A DNA stretch of 64,000 nt from Verrucomicrobiales bacterium (GCA_002698785.1 PAAG01000059.1:186001-250000); one strand, 5' to 3'; counted from the first letter of the stretch, positions 1-8,814 are shown. Numbers and translations are program-made. The notes: generated by a model not told the origin, from the sequence alone.

Positions 1-1172
1 GCGATACGAGAATAAGCATTCACGAGCGTTTCCACCCCGGCGTCTCCCACGGCATGTGCGGTAAACTGCATGTCTTTGGACAGGGCGTATTTCGCCATTT
101 CGTAAAGCTTATCCGGCTCGACGTAGCGCACCCCCCGGTATTCCGGATCAACGATGCCGTAGGATTCACTGAGCCCCCACGGTTCCTTCATGTAGGCGCT
201 GCCAGTGAGCATGCCACCGTCGAGGAAGATCTTGATCCCACGCACCCAGAGCATGTCGTCTTTTTCCCGCAATGGGTGGGTAGCAATCTTGTCGATTTTC
301 TTCTTCAGGTCTTCGAGTTCTCCCCGGTTGCTGAGCCCGTGATACAGATAAGAACGGCAAGTCAACTCTCCTCGATCCTTCAGCGTCTGGTAGATTCGGA
401 TAGAGCTGTCGCTGACATTGCGGTCGGCAAGACCTGTGAGACCGACCCGGTTGTAATCTGCCAGAAGCTTTTTCATGCCCTCGACTCGATCTTCGAAATC
501 TGCTCCTATTGACTTACGACTCGGGGTCACTTTCACGACGCCACCGTGGCTGCGAATGATGCCTGTCGGTTCGCCGGTCTCGGGATCTCGCTCAACACGT
601 GTGCTGGAGCCTTCGGGCGGCTGGTAATCTTTGTCGATACCCGACAACTCAAGCGCTAGCGAGTTCACCGCAGCATCCGGCCCCGTTCGGAAAAGTACGG
701 GATTCTTCGGTGCGACTCGATCCATTTCCTCCCGCGTTGGGAATCGGCGTTCTTCGAGGCGTGTGATGAATACCTGAGACATGGTGATCCAATCCCCCTC
801 TTCAGCGGCATCTGCCCGCTGTTTGATGTATGCGAGCACATCCTTCACCGTCTCAAAGCTGGGGACGCGGTTCTCGAATTCATACATCGCTGCACTGGTG
901 GAATGAACGTGTGTGTCGATGAGCCCGGGAATCACGGTTGCGCCCTGTAGATCGACTTTTTCCGCCCCTTCCGCCGCGAACTCTGTTGCTTCCTCTTCCG
1001 TTCCAACCAATGCGAACCGACCGTTCCGCACCACGAATGCTTCTGCCACGGAGAAGTTTTCATCAACCGTTACCACATTGCCATCCACGAAAACGCGGTC
1101 GGAGACCTCCTGAGGCCATGCCTGGCTACAAAGGGCACTAGTCAGAAATACGAATAGAGTGAGAAACTTCAT
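1..1172 (-). CDS. Amidohydrolase family 3 (YtcJ-like), secreted, C-terminus cut by window edge
   Basis: Absent from the ORF track; I read it from the reverse complement, starting at the ATG at 1170-1172 and running open off the left edge (about 390 codons). The N-terminus (MKFLTLFVFLTSALC) is a signal peptide. An N-terminal beta-strand typical of urease-superfamily hydrolases (VFVDGNVVTVDE) follows. Metal and catalytic signatures seen in order are VIPGLIDTHVHS, then GIKIFLDGGMLTGSA (the Lys/Asp region of YtcJ-type enzymes) and FTAHAVGDAG, where the family has a metal-binding His. The rest of the barrel and the C-terminal composite domain lie outside the window. Members hydrolyse C-N bonds of amides, formamides or ureides; the substrate cannot be told here. 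It is probably periplasmic or a lipoprotein-like exported enzyme. Family call is firm, specificity unknown. Confidence 0.88.
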   Translation of the reverse strand, partial: MKFLTLFVFLTSALCSQAWPQEVSDRVFVDGNVVTVDENFSVAEAFVVRNGRFALVGTEEEATEFAAEGAEKVDLQGATVIPGLIDTHVHSTSAAMYEFENRVPSFETVKDVLAYIKQRADAAEEGDWITMSQVFITRLEERRFPTREEMDRVAPKNPVLFRTGPDAAVNSLALELSGIDKDYQPPEGSSTRVERDPETGEPTGIIRSHGGVVKVTPSRKSIGADFEDRVEGMKKLLADYNRVGLTGLADRNVSDSSIRIYQTLKDRGELTCRSYLYHGLSNRGELEDLKKKIDKIATHPLREKDDMLWVRGIKIFLDGGMLTGSAYMKEPWGLSESYGIVDPEYRGVRYVEPDKLYEMAKYALSKDMQFTAHAVGDAGVETLVNAYSRI

Positions 1173-1187
1173 TGTGACGAAATGAGA

Positions 1188-1622
1188 TCACAGATTTGGC
1201 AGTCGGCTCAACCGGAACCGATCCGCAATCCTGTATCCCAGCCTCCACGAGAGGTACGTTTTCCAAAATGATGGGAAATGATGGGAGTTTCCGTTTCTCA
1301 TCATTTTCCGGTAAACTGGCAGCTCACAACACGGTATCCCCAAGTAGTTCAACCAATTACAAATCTTAGCAGAAGCGATTTCTTCCGGACATTTTCTCAT
1401 TTTCCCTATCATTTGATGCTTTTCCCGACCACTGGAGAAGATGTGTGAACCAATCCAGCGGGACTTTGCGCAAAGATCGATAAGCGCCGTGCCTATCACT
1501 AGAATACTAGCACAACACCCAACGAAATAGAAGCCTAATCTCTTCAACCAAGACGGGATGAGAATCACGATTGACTCTGCTTTTTCGTCTCGCCTCACTC
1601 GTTCGATATCTGAGAGAATCAC
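1188..1622 (-). CDS. Possible small membrane protein, hypothetical
   Basis: This 144-codon frame fills the roughly 460-bp gap between the amidohydrolase and the DUF1080 gene and opposes no other gene. It would start at a GTG and has one plausible membrane segment (FYFVGCCASILVIGTALI), followed by a Cys/Trp/Arg-rich tail that matches no family I know. The DNA is more AT-rich than its neighbours. It carries a tandem ATGATGGGAA-type repeat near 1269-1285 facing an imperfect inverted copy (CTCATCATTTTCC) near 1297-1309, which could equally mean a noncoding hairpin region. No ribosome binding site is evident. Treat it as doubtful; the stretch may simply be a divergent promoter region. Confidence 0.3.
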   Translation of the reverse strand: MILSDIERVRRDEKAESIVILIPSWLKRLGFYFVGCCASILVIGTALIDLCAKSRWIGSHIFSSGREKHQMIGKMRKCPEEIASAKICNWLNYLGIPCCELPVYRKMMRNGNSHHFPSFWKTYLSWRLGYRIADRFRLSRLPNL

Positions 1623-1633
1623 GGAACTGAAAT

Positions 1634-2287
1634 ATGAAGTATTTGTTTTTGTTTCTTGGTGTTTTACTTGGTTCTGAACTCGTTTTTGGGAGTGAAATTT
1701 GGATTCCCCTGTTTAACGGGAAAGATCTATCGGGTTGGAAGGCAAACGCAGACCCTGGGGCGTTTTCAGTAAAGGACGGTGTGCTAACGGCCCATGCTAC
1801 CCACCCGAAGAACCGGGGCCACCTTTTCACGGTAGATAGGTCGGGAGAACTGCGAAGATTTGCGAATTTTGAGTTGGTCGTGGAGGCGCGGGGGGAAGAG
1901 AACTCGAATAGCGGCATTTTCTTCCACACCGATATGGAAACACGAGACGGTGTTCTCCACCTGAAGAACGGCTACGAGATCCAGCTAAACAGCACAAAGA
2001 AAGAGAAACGAAAAACAGGCAGTCTCTACGATGTGGCAGATCTCAGCGAATCACCTGTCGACGAGACCGAGTGGTTCACGATTCGCATTCGTGTGGAAGG
2101 GAAACGCATACGAGCATGGATTAACGATACGCAGACAGTAGACTATACGGAACCTGAGAACCCGGTGCGAAAGCCACAGCGAGCAGGACGCCTACTTCGA
2201 AAGGGTGGCGGGGCTATTGCGCTTCAGGCCCATGATAACGAGAGCACATTTTACTTTCGTTCGATACGAATTCGACCGCTCTCCTAG
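1634..2287 (+). CDS. DUF1080 (3-keto-disaccharide hydrolase-like) secreted protein
   Basis: The 217-residue product starts with a signal peptide (MKYLFLFLGVLLGSELVFG) and continues directly into the DUF1080 opening WIPLFNGKDLSGWK. Other family marks are the NSGIFFHTD segment and the NGYEIQL strand, and the final strand (FYFRSIRIRPL) closes the concanavalin-like sandwich. The family is very abundant in Planctomycetes and Verrucomicrobia. Some members act on 3-keto-sugars or have glucanase-like folds, but most have no proven activity. The gene is followed at 73 bp by the secretin-like gene on the same strand, with no obvious functional link. A second, different DUF1080 gene lies at 8930. Confidence 0.88.
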   Translation: MKYLFLFLGVLLGSELVFGSEIWIPLFNGKDLSGWKANADPGAFSVKDGVLTAHATHPKNRGHLFTVDRSGELRRFANFELVVEARGEENSNSGIFFHTDMETRDGVLHLKNGYEIQLNSTKKEKRKTGSLYDVADLSESPVDETEWFTIRIRVEGKRIRAWINDTQTVDYTEPENPVRKPQRAGRLLRKGGGAIALQAHDNESTFYFRSIRIRPLS

Positions 2288-2360
2288 AAGCGATGTTTTA
2301 CACAACTTTTACCCTAGAATCACACGTTTCGACTCCTTCCCTAGTATACTCCCTACCACG

Positions 2361-3188
2361 ATGAAACACTGGTTCCTACCGCTCTCCATCCTCTTCTTCA
2401 TGATACATCATGGCCAGAGCCAAGATGGTGCAGACAATCAGAAGAAGCAGCTATTTGTAAAGGGTTCTCCGAATGCCTCTGAAGCGACAGAGGTAGAGCT
2501 AGGAGTTCTCCTTGAGTATTTTATCGTCGACCACAGAACCGCCAATCGACTTGTGCGAGAGCATGCGCCCAAGGCAGCAGATGCGGCGCAGTTACGCGAC
2601 GAGCTTGAAGCACTCCTTGATTCCAATGAAGCCGAGTTACTTGAGACCGTCTGGCTATTGGCGCGAAGCGGTCAACGGGCGAAGACCGAATCGATTACGG
2701 AAGTGATTTATCCGACAGAATACGATCCGCCGGAGATTCCCAATACATTTGGTGGTGGGGCACCAGTTCAGGCCAAAGACTCGAAAGATCAGGCTCGGGC
2801 CGACCTGCAAGCGGTTTCTACACTCTCGACTGTCGGATCTGAGATACCCATTACTGCTGCCACTCCCACTGCATTCGAAACGCGCAATACGGGAGTGACT
2901 CTGGAAGTGGATCCGGTTCTAAGCAGTGACAACAAGTTTGTCGATCTGAACCTTGCACCGGAAATCGTCGCACACATCGACGACATCTATTTTACGCGAG
3001 AAGGGAGAGAGGATAGTGCCAGAGGAGTCGATCATATCCAAATGCCGCTTTTCTATACCATGAAAACGACGACCCAGATGACAGCTGTTCCTGGAAACTA
3101 CAACTTGATTGGTATACATACTCCCAACGAAGATAAGACTAAACGAATTTTGGCCTTGCTTCGGTGTGATTTAATACCTGTAAAATAG
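2361..3188 (+). CDS. Short secretin-like (beta-domain) secreted protein
   Basis: I start at the ATG at 2361 (MKHWFLPLSILFFMIHHG) because it gives a signal peptide; the track start at 2205 overlaps the preceding gene. The product is about 275 aa. Residues after about 170 contain TRNTGVTLEVDPVLS and FVDLNLAPEIVAHI, followed by an MPLFYTMKTTTQM stretch. That pattern is the late strand region of type II/IV secretins (GVTLEVTP..., ...LNPEVV..., P.F..R...T.V). The upstream N0/N1 modules of a real secretin are missing and the N-terminal half is a short helical region, so a ring-forming outer-membrane gate is doubtful. It is 27 bp upstream of a histidine kinase and probably cotranscribed with it. An envelope role or a sensor input to the kinase is inference. 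Confidence 0.55.
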   Translation: MKHWFLPLSILFFMIHHGQSQDGADNQKKQLFVKGSPNASEATEVELGVLLEYFIVDHRTANRLVREHAPKAADAAQLRDELEALLDSNEAELLETVWLLARSGQRAKTESITEVIYPTEYDPPEIPNTFGGGAPVQAKDSKDQARADLQAVSTLSTVGSEIPITAATPTAFETRNTGVTLEVDPVLSSDNKFVDLNLAPEIVAHIDDIYFTREGREDSARGVDHIQMPLFYTMKTTTQMTAVPGNYNLIGIHTPNEDKTKRILALLRCDLIPVK

Positions 3189-3215
3189 CATTTCCGGGCA
3201 TCCCCTCGGGTAAAG

Positions 3216-4793
3216 ATGACTTTTCACCGACGACTTCCTGCCATCATACTGGCTGCTGTGATCTTTCTCGCAGCTCTTGTCCTGATAGTAGGCAGGAGCC
3301 TGTCCCGGGATGTTCGCACTGAACCCCTGGAGCAAGATCGGTCTGCGCTTACCACATTTACCACCCAGATGCTGGGCGAAGTGAAGGACCTGGAATCCCT
3401 CTATCAGAGCCACCTTCTCGATGTAAAAGAGAAGCTAAAGACAAGCACCAGCCGCATCGAGACTTCGTCTATCTGTCGAAACGTCGTGGGTCTGGAGCAA
3501 GTTTCGATATTCAAATCGGGCAGCCCTCCCATCCACATCGATCTCCGGGAGTCCAGCCGGGCCGAGACGCTGCCTCCTCCGCGTCTACCCGGGGACGATT
3601 CGACGGATGGAGTAATCGTCGACCTGGAACCCTTTCACCGAGATCCCTATGGGACTGATTTTTTCTGGATCGATCAAGCCGGCTACCCACCCCATTTCGT
3701 GACTCGGGCGAGCTACCAAGTTACTCTGGTGTTCGCCATCAATCCTCACCTTGTCGCCACCGAGATCAATTCGTGGCTGCAGACGTGGCTGCGTGAAAAA
3801 TACCGCCCTGTTGAGGTAGCCCATCTGACAGCTTCTGTGAAAGGTCCCTACGATGAGTTGCTAATTCGATCTGGCAAGGAACCGGAAGAGCCCACGCCCA
3901 CCCTTCTGCTTCCGATTTCCTCCCGCTTCGGTGACTGGAAGGTGAATTTCTGGGAGCAGACGGTCTCTACGGTGGACTACAATACACCGATCCTGATCGG
4001 CAGTATCGCATTGTCTCTGCTGCTGATCCTAATCGGCATGATCGGTTTCATCCAGCAACGGCGCGCCCTGCTGCTGGCCGAACAACGGGTCTCCTTCGCC
4101 AACCGTGTCTCCCATGAGCTTCGCACTCCACTCACGAACATCCTTTTGAATATCGATCTAATCTCCGACAATTTGCCGGATGATGCCGGGTCGGCGAGAA
4201 AGCGATTGGATCTCGTTCGGGAAGAATCCAGCCGTCTCAGCCGACTTCTGGAGAACGTTCTTTCCTTTTCGAGGAAAGAACGGGGCGGTCCCAAACTTCG
4301 TATTGTCCCCTGTGAGGTGAACGCCTCCGTTGACGAGATACTCGAGCAGTTCGCTCCGTCTCTGAAACGCCGGAACCTGAAGGTGCAGCGGAGGGGCGTT
4401 CGCGAACCGATTTTTGTCATGGCCGATCAGGATGCCCTCTGCCAGATCTTGGGAAACTTGATTTCCAATGTCGAAAAATACGCTTCGCACGGCAAGTCGT
4501 TTGAGATCGAAATCAACGAATGTAAGGAAATCAACGAAGTTCAGATTGCGGTTTCAGATCAAGGCCCCGGGATTTCGAAAGGAAACGCGGTCAAGATTTT
4601 CCGCCCATTCGTTCGTTTGCATGACAAAACCACCGAGGGTGTCTCCGGCACAGGACTCGGTCTTGCCATAGCCAGCGAGCTTGCTTTCTCAATGGAGGGA
4701 ACGCTGACTCTTGTACCTACCCGAATCGGGGCTCGTTTTGAACTCACCCTGCCAAAGGCAAATGCCACTAACGTGATACCTATCGCGTCTTGA
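3216..4793 (+). CDS. Membrane sensor histidine kinase
   Basis: The 525-aa protein has a transmembrane segment near residues 8-26, a periplasmic sensor region of about 225 residues that matches no named domain I recognise, and a second membrane helix near 255-275 (GSIALSLLLILIGMIGF). Next come the HisKA H-box (RVSHELRTPLTNI, phospho-acceptor about His300), the N-box (NLISNVEKYA), the G1 box (DQGPGIS) and the G2 box (GTGLGLAIA) of a HATPase_c domain. It autophosphorylates in response to an envelope signal and passes phosphate to the response regulator that starts 19 bp downstream. The upstream secretin-like gene (27-bp gap) is probably in the same operon. No HAMP domain is visible between the second helix and the H-box, which is unusual but not rare. 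Confidence 0.93.
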   Translation: MTFHRRLPAIILAAVIFLAALVLIVGRSLSRDVRTEPLEQDRSALTTFTTQMLGEVKDLESLYQSHLLDVKEKLKTSTSRIETSSICRNVVGLEQVSIFKSGSPPIHIDLRESSRAETLPPPRLPGDDSTDGVIVDLEPFHRDPYGTDFFWIDQAGYPPHFVTRASYQVTLVFAINPHLVATEINSWLQTWLREKYRPVEVAHLTASVKGPYDELLIRSGKEPEEPTPTLLLPISSRFGDWKVNFWEQTVSTVDYNTPILIGSIALSLLLILIGMIGFIQQRRALLLAEQRVSFANRVSHELRTPLTNILLNIDLISDNLPDDAGSARKRLDLVREESSRLSRLLENVLSFSRKERGGPKLRIVPCEVNASVDEILEQFAPSLKRRNLKVQRRGVREPIFVMADQDALCQILGNLISNVEKYASHGKSFEIEINECKEINEVQIAVSDQGPGISKGNAVKIFRPFVRLHDKTTEGVSGTGLGLAIASELAFSMEGTLTLVPTRIGARFELTLPKANATNVIPIAS

Positions 4794-4812
4794 TGAGTTC
4801 TCCTGACTATCC

Positions 4813-5526
4813 ATGAAAATTCTCATCGCCGAAGACGACCCGGTTACACGAGACTCTATTGATGAATGCCTTCGTGGGGAGGGTTTTTCCACTCTACTGG
4901 CAAGTGACGGGAACGAGGCTATCCAGCTCTGGAGGTCGGAAGAACCCGATCTCGCCTGCCTCGACATCATGATGCCGAATGTCGATGGCTACGAAGTTTG
5001 TCGACAAATCCGGTCGAAGGACAAACAGATTCCGATCCTCTTCCTCTCTGCAAAAAATGAGGAAATTGATGTGGTTGTCGGGCTTGAGATCGGAGCAGAC
5101 GACTTTATTCGCAAACCTTTTGGAAAACATGAGTTACTTGCCCGGGTCCGCTCTGCTCTGCGGAGAAGTGAAGCGGCCCGCGACGTGAAGGCGCCGAGGT
5201 CTCCGAACACCTTTGATATCCGCAGTGAATTGACTATCTATCCAGCCCAGCTCCGGGCGATTCGACACTCCAACGGTGAGGAAATCGACCTTTCCCCAAG
5301 AGAGATCTCCATTCTCCAAGTGCTCTCCGAAAGGCTTGGAGAAGCAGTGTCGCGTGACGAGTTGCTCAACCGATGCTGGGGAATGAACTACTATCCCGAA
5401 AGTCGGACTCTGGATCAGCACATTGCGAAGCTACGAAAGCGTATCTGTCCGGAAGACGGTGGCACCCCGTTGATCGAAACAGTTCGCGGAGTTGGCTATC
5501 GCATTCGCGAACACGCACCTTCCTAA
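4813..5526 (+). CDS. OmpR/PhoB-type response regulator
   Basis: The 237-aa protein has a receiver domain at residues 1-115, with the acidic pair EDD near the N-terminus, phospho-acceptor Asp51 (LDIMMP), Ser79 in the switch position and Lys101 (RKPFG). A winged-helix DNA-binding domain (about 135-235) ends in the recognition pattern RTLDQHIAKLRKRI and GVGYRI. It is the cognate partner of the kinase immediately upstream. Its stop overlaps the end of the convergent NTF2-like gene by 4 bp, so no terminator separates them. The regulon is unknown; no repeated binding site is evident in the local promoters. Confidence 0.94.
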   Translation: MKILIAEDDPVTRDSIDECLRGEGFSTLLASDGNEAIQLWRSEEPDLACLDIMMPNVDGYEVCRQIRSKDKQIPILFLSAKNEEIDVVVGLEIGADDFIRKPFGKHELLARVRSALRRSEAARDVKAPRSPNTFDIRSELTIYPAQLRAIRHSNGEEIDLSPREISILQVLSERLGEAVSRDELLNRCWGMNYYPESRTLDQHIAKLRKRICPEDGGTPLIETVRGVGYRIREHAPS

Positions 5527-5999
5527 CCTTTCGGAATTCCGACCATGGTATTCTGAAAAAGCAGCACTTTCCATTCGCCTGCTTCTTTTACGTAGATCCT
5601 AGTGAATCGAAATTTTGTCGCAGGGACCGGTTTGCCGCCTCGAACGGCCTCAGCCTCAATCAAGCCGGTCGCTACTGCCATATCTCCACGGATAACCCAT
5701 TCGATTTCGGGAGTCTCGTATCTCAAGAACTCCAGGATCCCGGTCTCAATGTCTTTGAGAAAGGTCTCTTTATCGAGTTTCGAACCAAAGACGTTGTTGT
5801 GAATGTGGTTCTCTGCGAGCATTGCCCGAAGTGACTCGATTTCTTCTTCTTCGTATGCTTCGACGAGAGCGGTGTTGAGGGCGTTGAGTTCTGCGACCTC
5901 ATCGGTATCCGCCTGCCAAACGACTTTTCCTTTGTCTGCCAAACATGTGAAACAAGGAAGACAAATGAATGCGGCCAGTGTGAAAAGAAGTGATTTCAT
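5523..5999 (-). CDS. Secreted SnoaL/NTF2-like (DUF4440-type) protein
   Basis: I use the ATG at 5997-5999 because it gives a clean signal peptide (MKSLLFTLAAFICLPCFTCLA); the track start adds 18 polar residues in front of it. The mature part (about 135 aa) reads as one NTF2-like cone: a helix beginning VAELNALNTALVEAYEEE, the typical ML(A)ENHIHNNVFG segment, a central strand ending DMAVATGLIEAEA, and a final FRFTRIYVKEAGEWKVLLFQNT strand pair. That last motif is characteristic of DUF4440/SnoaL proteins. Such domains serve as small-ligand binders or isomerases; no catalytic residue can be assigned. It is convergent with the response regulator and lies downstream of the sulfotransferase (54-bp gap), possibly in the same transcript. 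Confidence 0.78.
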   Translation of the reverse strand: MKSLLFTLAAFICLPCFTCLADKGKVVWQADTDEVAELNALNTALVEAYEEEEIESLRAMLAENHIHNNVFGSKLDKETFLKDIETGILEFLRYETPEIEWVIRGDMAVATGLIEAEAVRGGKPVPATKFRFTRIYVKEAGEWKVLLFQNTMVGIPKG

Positions 6000-6053
6000 T
6001 TGTGAGATGCTGGGCCGATTCTCTTTCGATTTCAAGAGCGACTCTGCACTCAT

Positions 6054-6869
6054 CTAGACGCAAAGTTTCGATACGGTTTCAAACAATTGTTCCGCTTTGT
6101 GCCAAAGAGCAGGATCAATGTCCTCCTCAGGCTTCTGCGGTGTCCCCTCTCGACCGAACCTCGTATACGTGCAAACGCCTGGTTGATTGAGCCGTTCTCG
6201 CAGCGTGGCAAATCGTTGAATCACTGTCTCACAATCGTCGAGGGAATAGCGCTGGCCGAAATGGTCCAGAACGCTACGAAGATCTTCGATGGTAAAGGGG
6301 AGCCCCTCCTTGTATCGAAGGAAGATGAACTTTTCGGGATAGATCCCTGCCAGTTTGATCGCACGATCAACCATAGCGATCCACTCCCGAACACGACCTT
6401 CAACGAACTCGGTATGACTATGCTGGTCTGGGGCAATCAGGTTCTGCTCGCGCGCAAATGCAATGTACGACTCTGCCATTCCTGCGGGATGCCTCACGAC
6501 ATATACGATTTTTGCCCCTTCCCTCTCGGCAACTCCTTCGCATGTATGACTGCGGCATACCACAGGGAAAGCTGGAGTGGACTTCGCTGCGAACCGATTC
6601 CAATCCACTCCCGGATCATACACGTTCCTAACAAAGATCTGTTCCAAAGGAACAGGTGGAAGTTGCATCCTACTCTCGATCTGAAAAGCCCTCTCGAAGA
6701 GCCAGTCCGTTTCGAATCCATTTTCGGCTCGGGCAAAGTGCATCATCATGATGGCGACCCACCGAGAGCCCGATCTTGGAAACCCGATGACAAACCGATC
6801 GAAGTCCTCGCCGCATGCCACGAACTCAGGAGGCAAAGGAAGGATGTTTTTAGGATCAATGTCAGTCAT
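6054..6869 (-). CDS. PAPS-dependent sulfotransferase domain protein
   Basis: The product (271 aa from the ATG at 6867-6869) has the 5'-phosphosulfate loop FPRSGSRW and a 3'-phosphate motif VVRHPAGMAES. Further on come an aromatic/basic segment (IFLRYKEGL) and a helix that in sulfotransferases covers the cofactor. It is expected to move sulfate from PAPS to a hydroxyl of a sugar, lipid or small molecule in the cytoplasm; the acceptor is unknown. I prefer the internal ATG over the track start because it overlaps the upstream DUF3817 stop as ATGACTGA, a typical translational-coupling arrangement. Purine-rich sequence (gtgagagaa) precedes it. No PAPS synthesis genes are in the window. Confidence 0.85.
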   Translation of the reverse strand: MTDIDPKNILPLPPEFVACGEDFDRFVIGFPRSGSRWVAIMMMHFARAENGFETDWLFERAFQIESRMQLPPVPLEQIFVRNVYDPGVDWNRFAAKSTPAFPVVCRSHTCEGVAEREGAKIVYVVRHPAGMAESYIAFAREQNLIAPDQHSHTEFVEGRVREWIAMVDRAIKLAGIYPEKFIFLRYKEGLPFTIEDLRSVLDHFGQRYSLDDCETVIQRFATLRERLNQPGVCTYTRFGREGTPQKPEEDIDPALWHKAEQLFETVSKLCV

Positions 6870-7167
6870 TTCTCTCACTCAGCTTTTTATCCAAGAAAAA
6901 TGGAGCGAAAGGGACGAGAGCGCATACGAAGACAATCACACACCAAGTGAATGTCAGCTTTTTCTGAATCAATGCTAGAAAGAGGAAGAGACACAGTAGA
7001 AGAAATATGCCTCCATGGAGTGAACCGACTATCCTTACCGCAAGAGGCATGTCTGCAAAATACTTCAAGGGCATCGCGATCCCCAAGAGAATGACGTAGG
7101 AGATCCCATCCAACAGCGAAAAGAGACGGACGCGATCGATCAAAGAATGGCGTAAATCGAGAGACAT
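6862..7167 (-). CDS. DUF3817 integral membrane protein
   Basis: The 101-aa protein begins with a short amphipathic helix (LRHSLIDRVRLFSLLDGISYVILLGIAMPLK), in the style of DUF3817: R-x(2)-x-x-EG/DG-x-S followed by GIAMPLKY. Three hydrophobic helices follow, with conserved GSLHGGIFLLLCLF between the first and second. The domain is small, of unknown function, and sometimes fused to MFS transporters. Its last codons overlap the sulfotransferase start by 8 bp, so the two are made from one transcript. Nothing in the sequence says whether the products interact. Confidence 0.85.
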   Translation of the reverse strand: MSLDLRHSLIDRVRLFSLLDGISYVILLGIAMPLKYFADMPLAVRIVGSLHGGIFLLLCLFLFLALIQKKLTFTWCVIVFVCALVPFAPFFLDKKLSERND

Positions 7168-7236
7168 AGGCTACGCAGGAAGCCATACGTCTCCCGACCG
7201 ATTATGCAAGCAGATCCGGAGGCTGTCTGGTAGCAG

Positions 7237-8814
7237 TCAGAAACCAGTTCGTTTTCTCTCTATGTGTGATTTACGGAGACTGTCGCGGTCTCGATCACGC
7301 CCTGAAGTCCAGATGCCCTTTTTCTTTTTGGGTGCTGGAGGCGGGCTGGGTTGATATGTCTGCCGCGGTGGAGTGTAGGAACTGCTGCTGCTTGAGCTAC
7401 TACGAGTGGGTGTGGACGCGGTTCTTTGTGGTGGTGTGTAGGTCTCTTCGGGTAGACCTGTCAGGCCAAGGGATTTGATTGTTTTTTCATCGAGAAGTCC
7501 GGTGACAGGAAGCTTATTTTCCTCTTGGTAGGTGACGATTGCTGTCTGGGTGTTACCGCCCATTTTGCCGTCAGGGGTTCCGGCACCGGGGAGTTTTCCC
7601 TGAGCAGAACGGAGTATATTTGTCTGAGAATAGCTGTTGTAGGCGGAGTATGGACCACTGTCAAAAACCTCTGCGTTGGTGAAGTATCCGCGATCTGGGA
7701 GCACCAGTTCTTTTACTTCCTCTTCTTCCGTTTTCTCTTCGGCGACCTTTCTTTCTTCAGCAGGTGCCATTTTCTCTGTTGTATTTCCTACAGTAGTTTC
7801 TGGTTCCGGCTCGGTCTTTTCTTCTTTGTTGCCGACAGGTTCAGGCTCCTTTTTTCCAGCTGGCGATGGGTCGACTTTTACTTTGTCGCTTCCGACCTGG
7901 GTGACTTTCTTTTCTTCCTTTTTCTCGGCGGGGAGGGTCTTGGTATCTCCTTCTGGAACTAGAACGAGTTCGCGGATAGCACGGGCGGCACCGTCCATTT
8001 TCACCCATGGCTCCTGTGCACCTCGGGTCGCGTCGACTACCTGGTCACTGGTTTTGAGAAAGCTCTGGAAGAGGTTTTGCCCGGGGCGTTTCAACTCGGA
8101 TGCGAGTGCGGATGAAAATGGGCTATTCTCACCAGAGCCGTCGTATGCAACTTCGCCGGGAGCGGCGGAGTAGACGATGACTGATGAGTCGGGAATGTCT
8201 GTGTCCTGAATGGCAGCGAGGCCTTTGCTGATGCTACGGGTCGTCATCCAGGAACGAGAAAGCGGGTTGTCGCGGCAGCAGTCGAGAATGACGACTTTTG
8301 CGGGAAGGATTGTTTCACCGAGATCGTCGAGGATGGTTTTCAATGGAACTGTCTGGGAACGAAGCTGGACGGAGCTGGAAAGCTCGGCGTCAACGGGAAG
8401 CAGGTAGTTTTCTCCGCGAACTTCGAGGCCGTGGCCAGCGAAATAGATGAGGCCGACTTTGGCCAGAGAGGAATGCCGCTTGAACTGTTCGAGCCCACCG
8501 TAGAACTCGTCCACGCCAGGGTTTTCCAAAGCGATGACCTGAAAGCCTGCGTCGCTGAGTGTCTTCGCGACCAGCTGCGAATCGGACACAGCGTTTTTGA
8601 GCTTTGCTGCGTTCTTGTAGTCGTCGCTACCGATGACGAGGGCGAGCCGATCCGCGGACAGAGCCGGGAACACAAAAAATGCCTGCAGCAAGACTACAGG
8701 CACGATGAAATGAGAGAGGATTTTGCGAAAGGTGACCTGGAAACCACATCGATGTCCCGTGAAACTGAACTCTGGGTATCCGCCGATTCGCTCTGAATAC
8801 AATTGAGTTTTCAT
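7237..8814 (-). CDS. Exported caspase-like (C14) protease with peptidoglycan-binding-like tail
   Basis: I start at the ATG at 8812-8814; the track's start two codons earlier is a TTG. About 525 aa. A long charged N-region precedes a hydrophobic export segment (IVPVVLLQAFFVFPALSA), followed by a p20-like caspase fold: RLALVIGSDDY, catalytic His in IYFAGHGLEV (about 128) and catalytic Cys in VILDCCRDNP (about 180). A Lys/Glu/Pro-rich linker of about 90 residues leads to a PG_binding_1-like repeat (KLPVTGLLDEKTIKSLGL). The protein ends in a Thr/Ser/Pro-rich segment and a basic tail. Metacaspase-type enzymes cut after Arg/Lys. The cell-wall-like domain and export signal suggest action in the envelope, which is inference. 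It stands alone, with no obvious partner or regulator. Confidence 0.86.
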   Translation of the reverse strand: MKTQLYSERIGGYPEFSFTGHRCGFQVTFRKILSHFIVPVVLLQAFFVFPALSADRLALVIGSDDYKNAAKLKNAVSDSQLVAKTLSDAGFQVIALENPGVDEFYGGLEQFKRHSSLAKVGLIYFAGHGLEVRGENYLLPVDAELSSSVQLRSQTVPLKTILDDLGETILPAKVVILDCCRDNPLSRSWMTTRSISKGLAAIQDTDIPDSSVIVYSAAPGEVAYDGSGENSPFSSALASELKRPGQNLFQSFLKTSDQVVDATRGAQEPWVKMDGAARAIRELVLVPEGDTKTLPAEKKEEKKVTQVGSDKVKVDPSPAGKKEPEPVGNKEEKTEPEPETTVGNTTEKMAPAEERKVAEEKTEEEEVKELVLPDRGYFTNAEVFDSGPYSAYNSYSQTNILRSAQGKLPGAGTPDGKMGGNTQTAIVTYQEENKLPVTGLLDEKTIKSLGLTGLPEETYTPPQRTASTPTRSSSSSSSSYTPPRQTYQPSPPPAPKKKKGIWTSGRDRDRDSLRKSHIERKRTGF

